DNA from: Chitinophaga deserti
GTDB lineage: Bacteria > Bacteroidota > Bacteroidia > Chitinophagales > Chitinophagaceae
Assembly: GCF_003149455.1 (NCBI RefSeq)
Contig: NZ_QFFK01000009.1
Span: 226,663-290,662 of the forward strand
DNA length: 64,000 nucleotides
Reading direction: 5' to 3'
Below the pieces are notes generated by a model. That model ran no database searches and had not been told where the DNA came from. It saw only the letters and a program-made list of their open reading frames with translations. Positions within the stretch are counted from its first letter, which is position 1. Each line of letters begins with the position of its first letter. The translations under genes and the position numbers were made by a program. Of this stretch, positions 33,250-41,515 are shown piece after piece.

Positions 33250-34491
33250 ATGACGAAAATCTTTTTACTTCTATCATTGCCGGCATTAGTGGGTAGTACA
33301 AGTGCAGTTGCCGCCAGCGTTGAGGTGAATAAGGAGATGGTGTATTCCGTGCAGGATACGCCCGCCGATACCTCCGTTACCTTGAAAAAGGCCGCACACC
33401 TCCCGAAAGACACAACAGTGCACGGAGCTCCGGCTTCCCTTTCGGTAAAACGAGCCGCCCAGGCACTCCCGTCTGTTATCCGTACGCCCAAGGTGTACGA
33501 ACAGATGAATAATAACTTTATTAAGAATTACATCAGCGATTATGCCAACCGTTATTCCCAGCACCTTTCCGTGATGGTAGAACGGTCTGCACCATATTTC
33601 GTTATGATAGAAAAGGTATTCGTGGACCACGGTATTCCCGAAGAAATGAAATACCTCGCCGTAATCGAATCCAGTCTCCTGCATAATGCGCGCTCCCGTG
33701 TGGGTGCCGTAGGCATGTGGCAGTTCATGAGCGGTACCGCACGCATCTTCGGCCTCAACGTAGGTAAGAAGGTAGACGAACGGAAAGACATTTACAAATC
33801 CACCGTAGCCGCTGCCAAATTCCTCAACGAACTGTACGATCAGTTCGATGACTGGCTGCTGGTAGTTGCCGCATACAACTGCGGTGCAGGTGGTGTACAA
33901 CGCGCACAAAAGATCAGCGGACGCAGCGACTTCTGGGGTATCCAGTATTTCCTACCTGCAGAATCCCGCAATCACGTGTACAAATTCATCGCTACCGGTT
34001 ATATCCTCGACAGGTTCAACACCTTCTTCGGCGTAGGCAGCAATTACACCACTCCTAATGTTTCCCTGCCCGCAGCCCGTATGAGCACCGCAGCGGAATT
34101 CAGAAAAGCAGCGCCCATCACCGAAGAAGATATGTTCAACACCGTTGAATTCAATATCTCCGGCAAATACCGCCTCGAAGCCATCGCCAAGAAACTGGCC
34201 ATGGAATCTTCCGAGCTGGAAAGACTGAACCCCGGCTTTGCACAAGCCCTCGCCGGTGAATCTAACAGCTACGATCTCCGTATTCCCAAAGAGAAAATGA
34301 AACTCTTCCAGGCTGAGAAAGAGGAAATTCTTAAAGAATCCCTCCAGATGTCGCTGGATGATAAGGCTTCCACTGTAGACAGAAGCAGATTCCCTGCTCC
34401 GGTGAAAAGGCCTGAGGTGAAAGCTAACGTTAAAAAGCCTGTTGCGAAAAAAGCACCGGTGAAAAAACGGACCACTACCAGAAAGAAATAA
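33250..34491 (+). CDS. MltD-like membrane-bound lytic transglycosylase
   Basis: 413 residues. The signal peptide is residues 1-22 (ending AVAAS). The lytic transglycosylase domain (about 110-260) has the catalytic Glu in KYLAVIESSLL and the SLT motifs VGAVGMWQFMSGTAR and VVAAYNCGAGGV. A region resembling LysM follows at about 298-350 (FNISGKYRLEAIAKKLAMES). The tail is Lys/Pro-rich (KKPVAKKAPVKKRTTTRKK) and may bind wall or DNA-like polyanions. It cleaves peptidoglycan glycan strands to anhydro-muropeptides during growth. It starts 15 bp after gatA, so transcription may read through; a terminator follows at 34511. Confidence 0.92.
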   Translation: MTKIFLLLSLPALVGSTSAVAASVEVNKEMVYSVQDTPADTSVTLKKAAHLPKDTTVHGAPASLSVKRAAQALPSVIRTPKVYEQMNNNFIKNYISDYANRYSQHLSVMVERSAPYFVMIEKVFVDHGIPEEMKYLAVIESSLLHNARSRVGAVGMWQFMSGTARIFGLNVGKKVDERKDIYKSTVAAAKFLNELYDQFDDWLLVVAAYNCGAGGVQRAQKISGRSDFWGIQYFLPAESRNHVYKFIATGYILDRFNTFFGVGSNYTTPNVSLPAARMSTAAEFRKAAPITEEDMFNTVEFNISGKYRLEAIAKKLAMESSELERLNPGFAQALAGESNSYDLRIPKEKMKLFQAEKEEILKESLQMSLDDKASTVDRSRFPAPVKRPEVKANVKKPVAKKAPVKKRTTTRKK

Positions 34492-34510
34492 CTTTCTACA
34501 AATATTTGAG

Positions 34511-34545
34511 AAGTGCGCTGACTAACATCAGCGCACTTTTTTTAT
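34511..34545 (+). terminator. Terminator after the lytic transglycosylase gene
   Basis: AAGTGCGCTGA / TCAGCGCACTT stem with a CTAACA-type loop and a following T-run. The remaining spacer to 34824 shows nothing else. Confidence 0.88.
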
Positions 34546-34824
34546 TTAACCCTGACTAAATTCAACTACTTAATTTCAATCCCTTATTATGCCATCTTAA
34601 GTCCTTTGCCCGTCCACGGTTTTACTGTTCGAAATTATCATGAAGCCCTGTAAGGATAAGGCTTTGAAGGTGCTTTACTGATTGTCTGGTTGCAACTCAC
34701 CTCAAGAATAATCCGTTTGGGAAATGCTATTCCGCATTTCAGGTAACATTGAATAACTGCCTCATGTTTTGTTGCTTCTTTTGTGCATTCAAGCTTCATT
34801 ACATTACTCTTCATCAACGGAAAA

Positions 34825-36594
34825 ATGCATCTCAACCCCCAACCCCTCAAAACCGGGCGCTTCATTGCCTGCCTGGTACTCGTGTGCGGAATTTTCTTTT
34901 CCTCATGTAAAAAAAACAATAGTAATTCCGGTGGAACTCAGCCACCTCAAAACAATGGAGGCCCCATTGAACTTTCCGGGAGCATCATTGGCAAAGACGG
35001 TCTCCCGCTTGCTGGAGCCATCGTTAAAGCTGACGGGCAGCAGGTGACTACGAACGACAAAGGAACCTTTGTTCTGCAGAACGTTAAAACTGCCACCGGA
35101 AATGTTGTACTGGTGAATTGCTCTAAAGCAGGGTTCCGGACACAGGTACGCCGCCTGGTTACCGCCGGAGGAAACAATGCGACTGTACAAATGATGTTGC
35201 TGCCAAGTACTACTACCCACACCATCAATGCTACAGCCGGAGGCACCGCCACACTTACCGGAGGAGCCACTGTAACCATACCCCCGGATGCAGTAGTAAA
35301 GACCGATGGCAGCGCTTATACCGGAGCAGTCAACTTAGCAATAGCGCACCTGGATCCTGCAGCACCTGATTTTAGTTTGCAAATACCGGGTGGCGACCTA
35401 AGTGCAATACGTACGGATAACTCCAATGTGGTCCTTTATTCTTACGGTATGTTGCAGGTGGAAATGGAAAGTACAGCCGGAGAAAAGCTGCAGTTGAAAA
35501 CAGGTAAATCATCTACCATTAAGTTTCCTATTTCACAATTCCAACAAACCGCCGCACCTAACACCATCCCGCTATGGCATTTTGATGAAGTATCCGGAAT
35601 ATGGAAAGAAGAAGGAAGTGCCACACGCCAGGGCAATCTTTATGTAGGCACTGTAGGGCACTTTTCTTCCTGGAATGTAGACGCTCCCAGACCTATAGTT
35701 ACGGTAATGGGCTGTTTAACGGACCCTTGCAGAGGAGATTTAAAAATGCGCGGCGTTAATGTAACCATCGGGCAGGTAACAGTACAAACCGATAAGGACG
35801 GTAACTATAAAGCGCTTATCCCGTCAGACATGCCGGCTACGCTCCATGTGCAACCACGCTTAAACGGCGGGCGAGGCACGAAAAAAGAATTACCTGCTTA
35901 CCCGCCGGGCGGCAGTACCACGCAGAATGTATCCCTACCCTGCGGCCCTGAACTTTCAGGGCGCATAACAGCATGCGACGGAACGCCGTATGCCGGCATG
36001 GTTAGCATGTACCTCGATGGTGAAAACATCGGGAATGCCTATACAGATGAAACCTCAACTTTCAAACTGTTTCCGCCAAAAGGGAAAACAATTACCCTGA
36101 AAGTATTCGACCTCCTGGGGAATTTAACTGCTAAAGACATTACGATGCCTAATGGAGATAACGGAAAGGATATCGGGGATGTGAAGGTTTGTCCGGGTAC
36201 GGAACTGCCGCCTACACTATTCATTATTAATGGAAGCGGTTTCAACAATCAGCCGGTACAAATCGGTGGCGGTACATCGGGGCAGCCCTTTGTTACAATT
36301 GGGATTTACGACGATCGTAATAAAGAAACCCTGCTCACCGCCACGCAGGGTAAAACACAGCTCACATTGCAATTTGCCGGGGGAGCCACGGGGAATTTCA
36401 ATGATGTGGTGATGATTCTGGACCTCAATGGTAAAAGATATGTATCGGAAGAAATGCATGTATCGGTTTCGCGGTACGGGCAGATTGGCCAGCTGATAGA
36501 AGGCACTTTCTCAGGTGAAGGAACGATTCAGGGAGGAACCGGTAAAGTGCAGATCACTGCGGGTAAATTCACCATTTTCCGGATACAGGGATAA
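34825..36594 (+). CDS. Surface lipoprotein with regulatory-like and ZU5-like domains (paralog A)
   Basis: 589 residues from ATG 34825 (MHLNPQPLKTGRF); a GTG at 34783 would add an N-terminus that does not fit a lipoprotein signal. The lipobox is FFSSC, with KKNN after the Cys. A carboxypeptidase-regulatory-like beta domain spans about 50-130 (LSGSIIGKDGLPLAGAIVKA). A ZU5-like region follows at about 140-300, with GGATVTIPPDAVVKTDGSAY, IPLWHFDEVSGIWKEEGSAT and ending VGTVGHFSSWNVD. The C-terminal half repeats regulatory-like domains (CDGTPYAGMVSMYLDGENIG). No enzyme motif is seen; it is probably a surface adhesion, scaffold or binding protein. A closely similar gene follows 207 bp downstream. 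Confidence 0.85.
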   Translation: MHLNPQPLKTGRFIACLVLVCGIFFSSCKKNNSNSGGTQPPQNNGGPIELSGSIIGKDGLPLAGAIVKADGQQVTTNDKGTFVLQNVKTATGNVVLVNCSKAGFRTQVRRLVTAGGNNATVQMMLLPSTTTHTINATAGGTATLTGGATVTIPPDAVVKTDGSAYTGAVNLAIAHLDPAAPDFSLQIPGGDLSAIRTDNSNVVLYSYGMLQVEMESTAGEKLQLKTGKSSTIKFPISQFQQTAAPNTIPLWHFDEVSGIWKEEGSATRQGNLYVGTVGHFSSWNVDAPRPIVTVMGCLTDPCRGDLKMRGVNVTIGQVTVQTDKDGNYKALIPSDMPATLHVQPRLNGGRGTKKELPAYPPGGSTTQNVSLPCGPELSGRITACDGTPYAGMVSMYLDGENIGNAYTDETSTFKLFPPKGKTITLKVFDLLGNLTAKDITMPNGDNGKDIGDVKVCPGTELPPTLFIINGSGFNNQPVQIGGGTSGQPFVTIGIYDDRNKETLLTATQGKTQLTLQFAGGATGNFNDVVMILDLNGKRYVSEEMHVSVSRYGQIGQLIEGTFSGEGTIQGGTGKVQITAGKFTIFRIQG

Positions 36595-36621
36595 ATAGAT
36601 TGAAGCACCGTGAATAACCCA

Positions 36622-36651
36622 TGGCCCCGGCAACATGCCGGGGCTTTTTTA
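36622..36651 (+). terminator. Terminator after lipoprotein paralog A
   Basis: GCCCCGGC / GCCGGGGC stem with an AACAT loop and six following T. Confidence 0.9.
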
Positions 36652-36801
36652 ATCATATAAACATATGGAGCAGCTCGGAACCGGCCAGGAGATGTTGAGC
36701 CCTGAATAACTTCATCCGGGCAGGATAATGTTGAACTGACAGGCTTTTGTTGCTTACTTTGATTTGTAAGCCTCAATAAAAACATCATACCTCAATAACC
36801 T

Positions 36802-38547
36802 ATGGAAACCACATCTATACCCGGAGTGTTTGTAAGGAGGGCCTATTGCTGGGCGCTGCTGTTCGTACTGTTTCTGGCATCCTGCAAAAAAAGCAACAAG
36901 TCCGGCGGAGGAAACGACCTTCCCGGTGAACGCACCATCATTACTTTGAAAGGCTGCGTGGTCGACGAATCGGGCCGGCCAATTAAAGGTGCCACTGTTA
37001 AGGCAGACGGGCAGCAAACCACTACTGCAGATAATGGCACCTTCACATTGTTTAATATTAAGACTTCATCCGGCAGCATGGTGCTCGTAAACTGTTCCAG
37101 AACCGGTTATCGTACCCAGATACGAAGGGCTGCCACAGCAGGTGGCAACAACGCAGCCTTATATGTAGCCATGCCTTATAAAGACGTTACATCAACCTTC
37201 CAGACTACAAGCGGTGCAACAGCAGAATTACCCGGTGGTGCAACCGTTCAGATACCGGCAAATGCGGTAGTAAAGGCAGATGGAAGTGCATATACCGGTG
37301 CTGTGCAACTGGCCGTGCATCACCTTAGTCCTGACGATCCCGATTTCGGCCTGAAGATTCCGGGCGGAGATCTTAGCGGGGTGCGTACAGACAATACCCC
37401 CGTAGTCCTGTATTCTTTCGGAATGGTAGATGTTGAAATGACCACTGCAGCCGGAGAAAAGCTGCAATTGAAAAACGGGCAGACTTCCAACATAAAGTTC
37501 CCGATAGCAGCAGACCAGCGGAGCATGGCACCTGCAGAGATACCCCTCTGGCATTTCGACGAGGCCACCGGTTTGTGGAAAGAGGAAGGGAAAGCCACCC
37601 GGCAGGGTGATGTGTATGTAGGTACTGTAGGCCATTTTTCTACCTGGAACGTAGATGCGCCACTCAGGACGGCTACAGTAAAAGGAAGGCTGACGGATGC
37701 ATGCGCCAACGGGATACCCTTACGGGGCGTGGTGCTAACATTAGGACAAATGTCAGTGCAAACCGATAATGACGGCAACTACCTGGTGCGCCTGCCGGCA
37801 GGAGTGCCTTTTACTATCAGTGTAGACCCGAGGCAAAATATCGGGAGAACCATTTCTAAAGAAATAGCTCCACTGGCTGAGGGTGCCACATCTGTACAGG
37901 ACATTGCGTTGCCTTGTGGCGCTGCACTTTCCGGGCGCATCACACAATGCGGTAGTTCCGCATTTTCCACATTTGTAACGCTGGAATTGAACGGTGTTGT
38001 TTTCGCACAGACCTATACGGATGTTGAAAACAAATTCAAGCTGTTTGGTCCAAAGGGAGCGGGGGTGATTGTAAAAGCATTTAATCCCGTGGGAGGTACG
38101 GTAATGGTACCGACTATGATGCCTGACCAGGAAACGGTCAGCAACATCCCTGATATAGAAATATGCGAGCCGGAAGTGAATCTGGAAGCTACGTTTATGC
38201 TGCGGAGCGTGGGGTCGGAGCAGCAATACCGGATTGAAGGAGGAACTGCCATTGGTGTAACGGACGCTGGTGGTAGTAAAACTACCTGTGCCGTTGAGGC
38301 CGACGACTGGCGCATTTCATTAACTATCCCGGGGATAACAGAAGGAAATTATCAAAGCGGTTATATAGTGCTGGATTTTGCTAATGTTAGGTTTATTGCT
38401 GAAAAAGCTCAGATAAAAGTAACACGGTTTGGTGCGATCGGTGAAATAATAGAAGGCACGTTTACCGGTATTGCAACACCGGAGAGTCCGGGTAATAAAG
38501 TAGAAATTCTCAACGGACGATTTACAGTTAGAAGAGTGGCCGGATAA
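36802..38547 (+). CDS. Surface lipoprotein with regulatory-like and ZU5-like domains (paralog B)
   Basis: 581 residues, the same architecture as the gene at 34825: lipobox LASC followed by KKSNKSGG, a first regulatory-like domain (GCVVDESGRPIKGATVKADG), a ZU5-like region with PGGATVQIPANAVVKADGSA, IPLWHFDEATGLWKEEGKAT and VGTVGHFSTWNVD, then regulatory-like repeats. The end is VEILNGRFTVRRVAG. The first 300 residues of A and B are strongly alike and the C-terminal halves less so, as expected for a tandem duplication with divergent tips. Short remnants of this C-terminus occur twice more downstream (ending at 38861 and 39180), so the family was once larger here. Function unknown. Confidence 0.85.
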   Translation: METTSIPGVFVRRAYCWALLFVLFLASCKKSNKSGGGNDLPGERTIITLKGCVVDESGRPIKGATVKADGQQTTTADNGTFTLFNIKTSSGSMVLVNCSRTGYRTQIRRAATAGGNNAALYVAMPYKDVTSTFQTTSGATAELPGGATVQIPANAVVKADGSAYTGAVQLAVHHLSPDDPDFGLKIPGGDLSGVRTDNTPVVLYSFGMVDVEMTTAAGEKLQLKNGQTSNIKFPIAADQRSMAPAEIPLWHFDEATGLWKEEGKATRQGDVYVGTVGHFSTWNVDAPLRTATVKGRLTDACANGIPLRGVVLTLGQMSVQTDNDGNYLVRLPAGVPFTISVDPRQNIGRTISKEIAPLAEGATSVQDIALPCGAALSGRITQCGSSAFSTFVTLELNGVVFAQTYTDVENKFKLFGPKGAGVIVKAFNPVGGTVMVPTMMPDQETVSNIPDIEICEPEVNLEATFMLRSVGSEQQYRIEGGTAIGVTDAGGSKTTCAVEADDWRISLTIPGITEGNYQSGYIVLDFANVRFIAEKAQIKVTRFGAIGEIIEGTFTGIATPESPGNKVEILNGRFTVRRVAG

Positions 38548-38562
38548 AGGATGTTGCTATTG

Positions 38563-38599
38563 TAAAAAAGCTCTGCGGTAATAACCACGGAGCTTTTTT
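38563..38599. terminator. Terminator 1 of the triplicated junction
   Basis: AAAAAAGCTC...GAGCTTTTTT hairpin, two-sided, directly after lipoprotein paralog B. Its position corresponds to the terminators at 38877 and 39196. Confidence 0.75.
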
Positions 38600-38615
38600 A
38601 TTAGAATGTAATTAC

Positions 38616-38725
38616 CGGTAAACCGCTCTTGCTTTGCGTCATGGAAGAAGCATGCACAACAATCAGGTACCGGGCCTGTCATGAATGTAATGGCAAGCGT
38701 CATGAGTACTTGTAAAGCGAAAAAC
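38616..38725 (-). pseudogene. Antiporter C-terminal remnant 1
   Basis: Read on the minus strand this gives VLMTLAITFMTGP, then PDCCACFFHD, aligned with the C-terminus of the intact antiporter (VLMALATTFMTGP, LLDYFGWYFHG). Positions correspond at a distance of 638 bp (two periods of 319). Only about 30 codons remain, and there is no start. Confidence 0.75.
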
Positions 38726-38861
38726 TGTAGAGTGAAGTTGATGAGGGCGTGAGTACCATCTTCTATCGGTTTGTGTGGCTTTGTTGGCTTCTCCTGGTAG
38801 TGGTGATGATATAGTGGAGATTGTAAACGGAGGATTAACCGTGCGGAGGATTAAAGTATAA
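38726..38861 (+). pseudogene. Lipoprotein C-terminal remnant 1
   Basis: In frame it reads ASPGSGDDIVEIVNGGLTVR then RIKV and a stop at 38861. This corresponds to the end of paralog B (SPGNKVEILNGRFTVRRVAG). Upstream the frame is lost. No start codon or signal sequence remains. Confidence 0.75.
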
Positions 38862-38876
38862 TGAGGATTGTATCTA

Positions 38877-38920
38877 AATAAAAACAGCCCGCCTGGCAAT
38901 GCCTGGCGGGCTGTTTTGTT
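38877..38920. terminator. Terminator 2 of the triplicated junction
   Basis: AAAACAGCCCGCC / GGCGGGCTGTTTT around TGGCAATGCCT, a strong hairpin usable from either side. An identical copy lies 319 bp further on. Confidence 0.85.
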
Positions 38921-38934
38921 GAATAACTTAGTAA

Positions 38935-39044
38935 GTGGAAACTTCCTTGGCGTTGCGTCATGGAAGAAGCATGCACAACAATCAGGCGCCGGGCTTATCA
39001 TGAATGTAATGGCAAGCGTCATGAATACTTGTTAAGCGAAAAAC
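38935..39044 (-). pseudogene. Antiporter C-terminal remnant 2
   Basis: Minus-strand translation VLMTLAITFMISPAPDCCAC FFHDA again matches the antiporter C-terminus. It is nearly identical to remnant 1 and lies 319 bp from it and from the intact gene end. Confidence 0.75.
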
Positions 39045-39180
39045 TGTAGAGTGAAGTTGATGAGGGCGTGAGTACCATCTTCTATCGGTTTGTGTGGCTT
39101 TGTTGGCTTCTCCTGGTAGTGGTGATGATATAGTGGAGATTGTAAACGGAGGGTTAACCGTGCGGAGGATTAAAGTATAA
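39045..39180 (+). pseudogene. Lipoprotein C-terminal remnant 2
   Basis: A near-identical repeat of remnant 1, ending in the same VEIVNGGLTVRRIKV reading with a stop at 39180, exactly 319 bp after the first. Confidence 0.75.
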
Positions 39181-39195
39181 TGAGGATTTTATCTA

Positions 39196-39239
39196 AATAA
39201 AAACAGCCCGCCTGGCAATGCCTGGCGGGCTGTTTTGTT
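39196..39239 (-). terminator. Terminator of the antiporter gene (copy 3)
   Basis: The same hairpin as at 38877, 13 bp past the antiporter stop codon. Confidence 0.85.
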
Positions 39240-39252
39240 GAATAACATATTA

Positions 39253-40674
39253 TCAGGAAACCGCCCTTGCTTTGCGGCCGTGGAAGTACCAGCCGAAATA
39301 ATCGAGCAGGGGACCTGTCATGAAAGTAGTGGCGAGTGCCATCAGTACCAGCATGGCGAAAACCTGAGGGGTGAGGATACCGAGGTCGTACCCGATGTTG
39401 AGTACCACCAGTTCCATGAGTCCGCGGGTATTCATAAGGGCGCCAATGGAAAGGGATTGCTCCCACGACTGGCCCATAAGGCGTGCGGTGAGCGCGGAGC
39501 CTACAAATTTACCGGTTACAGCTACCAGCATAATTACGGCGAAGATACTCCAGAGGTGCCCTTCATTAAGCAGTCCGATGGAAGTGCGCAGACCCGTAAA
39601 TGCAAAGAAGATGGGCAGGAGGATGACTACACTAACATCTTCCAGTTTATCGGTGAGCACCTGTTTGATATTGGTTTCGGCAGGCATGATCACCCCGGCG
39701 AGGAATGCGCCGAACAGGAGGTGGATGCCTATTACTTCTGCGATATATCCCGCAATGAGCAGCACGAAGAAGCCGAGGGCTACCTTGGTTTTGTTGCCAT
39801 TGAGGGTGCTCATGCGGCGCTTCAGCCAGGGGCGTACGATGAGGAGCATACCTGCAACAAATACGATTGCCAGTGCAATGGTGACCAGGGCACTGATGAG
39901 TCCACCTGCTTTTGCGATGGCAACCACTACTGCCAGGATGCACCAGGCGGTGATATCGTCTGCTGCGGCACAGGTAATGGCCATAGCTCCAAGGGGAGTG
40001 CCGGTAAGTCCGCGCTCCTGCACGATCCTGGCCAGTACGGGAAATGCGGTTACGCTCATGGCTATACCCATAAAAAGGGCGAAGCTCAGGAACCCTACCT
40101 GCGGTGGCGCATACTGACTGAAAGTGAAGTAAGCAAGACAAACGCCCAGGAAAAAGGGTATGATGATACTGGCATGGCTGATCATTACCGCATCATGAGC
40201 TTTTTGCCTGATTTTGGAAATGTCCAGCTCCATACCTACGATGAACATGAAAAAGGCCAGACCGATCTGACTGAGGAATTGCAGCGCGGGGAGGGAGGTT
40301 TTGGGAAAAAGAGCGTTCATGGCTTCCGGTGCAAAAAGTCCCAGGAGCGACGGGCCCAGTACGATACCCGCAATGATTTCACCCACAACGGCCGGCTGCC
40401 CTACTTTACGGGCCATGAAACCAAAGGCGCGGGAAACACAGAGGATGATGATGATCTGCAACAGCAGCATACTGAGGGGATGTTGCAGATGATGGGCCAG
40501 GTCTGTGAAAATATTGCCCTGTGCTACGGCTGGTGCCGCGGCTGCCGGAATGGGCTGAAGAATAGGATCTGTGGCTTTAGGGAGCGGCAATTGCTCGCCC
40601 TGGGCGATGATGAACCAGGTCATAAGCCCGAAAATGCCGATGATAATGGGGTAAAGCAGGTGCCGTTTTTGCAT
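39253..40674 (-). CDS. CPA2 family cation:proton antiporter (KefB-type membrane domain)
   Basis: 473 residues with 12-13 membrane helices. The family segments are AGIVLGPSLLG in an early helix, the discontinuous-helix region LPALQFLSQIGLAFFMFIVGMELD, SVTAFPVLARIVQERGLTG and the core CAAADDITAWCILAVVVA carrying the ion-binding Asp pair. DLEDVSVVILLPIFFAFTGL-type and MNTRGLMELVVLNIGYDLGI segments close the domain. The RCK/TrkA-N regulatory domain of true KefB is missing, so this is an ungated Na+ or K+/H+ antiporter. An unusual N-terminal extension with a first helix (LYPIIIGIFGLMTWFIIA) and Pro/Ala-rich linker precedes the core. Degenerate copies of its last 30 codons lie downstream. Confidence 0.92.
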   Translation of the reverse strand: MQKRHLLYPIIIGIFGLMTWFIIAQGEQLPLPKATDPILQPIPAAAAPAVAQGNIFTDLAHHLQHPLSMLLLQIIIILCVSRAFGFMARKVGQPAVVGEIIAGIVLGPSLLGLFAPEAMNALFPKTSLPALQFLSQIGLAFFMFIVGMELDISKIRQKAHDAVMISHASIIIPFFLGVCLAYFTFSQYAPPQVGFLSFALFMGIAMSVTAFPVLARIVQERGLTGTPLGAMAITCAAADDITAWCILAVVVAIAKAGGLISALVTIALAIVFVAGMLLIVRPWLKRRMSTLNGNKTKVALGFFVLLIAGYIAEVIGIHLLFGAFLAGVIMPAETNIKQVLTDKLEDVSVVILLPIFFAFTGLRTSIGLLNEGHLWSIFAVIMLVAVTGKFVGSALTARLMGQSWEQSLSIGALMNTRGLMELVVLNIGYDLGILTPQVFAMLVLMALATTFMTGPLLDYFGWYFHGRKARAVS

Positions 40675-40734
40675 TTGAGCAAGTCTTTTTAAGGTTTACA
40701 AGATACAAACTCCCTGAGAAATTTTCCATACTCC

Positions 40735-41515
40735 GCCCGTATGGGCCAGCGTTACTGCCTGATGAAGAGTGCGACCGAGCGGGTGCCTGATAGCTGACGA
40801 AAACCGGATCCCCTTCATGCTAACTCCAACTTTCAAGCAGGAAGGTTAAGAACATGTTTCGTGGATAGACAGTTGACCGGGAAAGATTTATCAATTAACT
40901 CCCTGACCGACCCACGCAACTACCTGCTGAAGTGTACGACGCAACGGCTGCCCGAAAGCTGACGAAAGCCGGGTTCCCCTCATTTCAACCCCGGCCTTCA
41001 GTTAAAATGGCTAAAGATATGATTCGTGGATAGCCAGTTGACCAAGAGAGATCTATCAATTAACTCCCTGACCGGCCAACGCAACTGCCTGCTGAAGTGT
41101 GCGACGCAACGGCTGCCCGATAGTAGACTAAAGCGGGGTTCCCCCCATTCCAACTCCAACCTTTAGGCAGGAAGGCTAAGGACATGTTCCGTAGATAGGC
41201 AGAAATTTATCAATTAATACCCCGACCGGCCAGCGCAACTGCCTGATGAAGTGTGCGACGCAACGGCTGCCCTATAGCAGACTAAAGCCGGGTTCCCCTC
41301 ATTCTAACTCACACCTTCAGGCAGGAAGGCTAAGGACTTGTTTCGTGGATAGGTTGTATAGAGGCAGAGATTTATCAATTAACGCCATGACCGGCCAGCG
41401 CAACTACCTGCTGAAGAGCGCGACGCAACGGCTGCCTGATAGCTGACTAAAGCCGGATTCCCCACATCCCAACCCCGGTCTATAAGCAGGAAGGTTAAGT
41501 ACATAACCCGTAGTT
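40735..41515. repeat. Five tandem ~165-bp imperfect repeats
   Basis: Units recur with the anchor GAAGTGTGCGACGCAACGGC (or a variant) at 40771, 40936, 41101, 41255 and 41420, giving periods of 165, 165, 154 and 165 bp. Each unit has GCTGAC-AAAGCCGGGTTCCCC, a CAGGAAGGTTAAG-like block, TTTCGTGGATAG and ATTTATCAATTAAC, separated by more variable stretches. The units have no shared open frame and no spacer/repeat contrast of CRISPR type. They occupy most of the 1.4-kb gap between the antiporter and the S4 gene. Part of each unit can pair (AAGCCGGGTT with AACCCCGGCCTT in unit 2), but this is not kept in all units. Confidence 0.85.

Larger units (their letters stand above)
38616..39234. repeat. Tandem 319-bp repeat (two degenerate copies; third unit merges with the intact antiporter)
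   Basis: Anchor bases (GCGTC) lie at 38636 and 38955, and the matching GCGGC at 39274, so the period is exactly 319. Copies 1 and 2 are nearly identical over the whole unit, while copy 3 passes into the functional antiporter gene. The unit comprises antiporter tail (minus), lipoprotein tail (plus) and terminator. Confidence 0.85.

Noticed and set aside
38663..39022. A 119-codon minus-strand frame in the repeat region as a real gene
   Set aside because: It is a run-through of two degenerate repeat units and contains only the antiporter tail remnants joined by non-coding sequence.
39235..40692. A 485-codon open frame on the plus strand opposite the antiporter gene
   Set aside because: The product is rich in Cys, His and Glu without any family motif and is the shadow of the antiporter gene, which has clear membrane helices and motifs on the minus strand.
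40735..41515. A CRISPR array
   Set aside because: Units are 165 bp with no constant repeat/variable spacer division, and no cas genes occur in the window.
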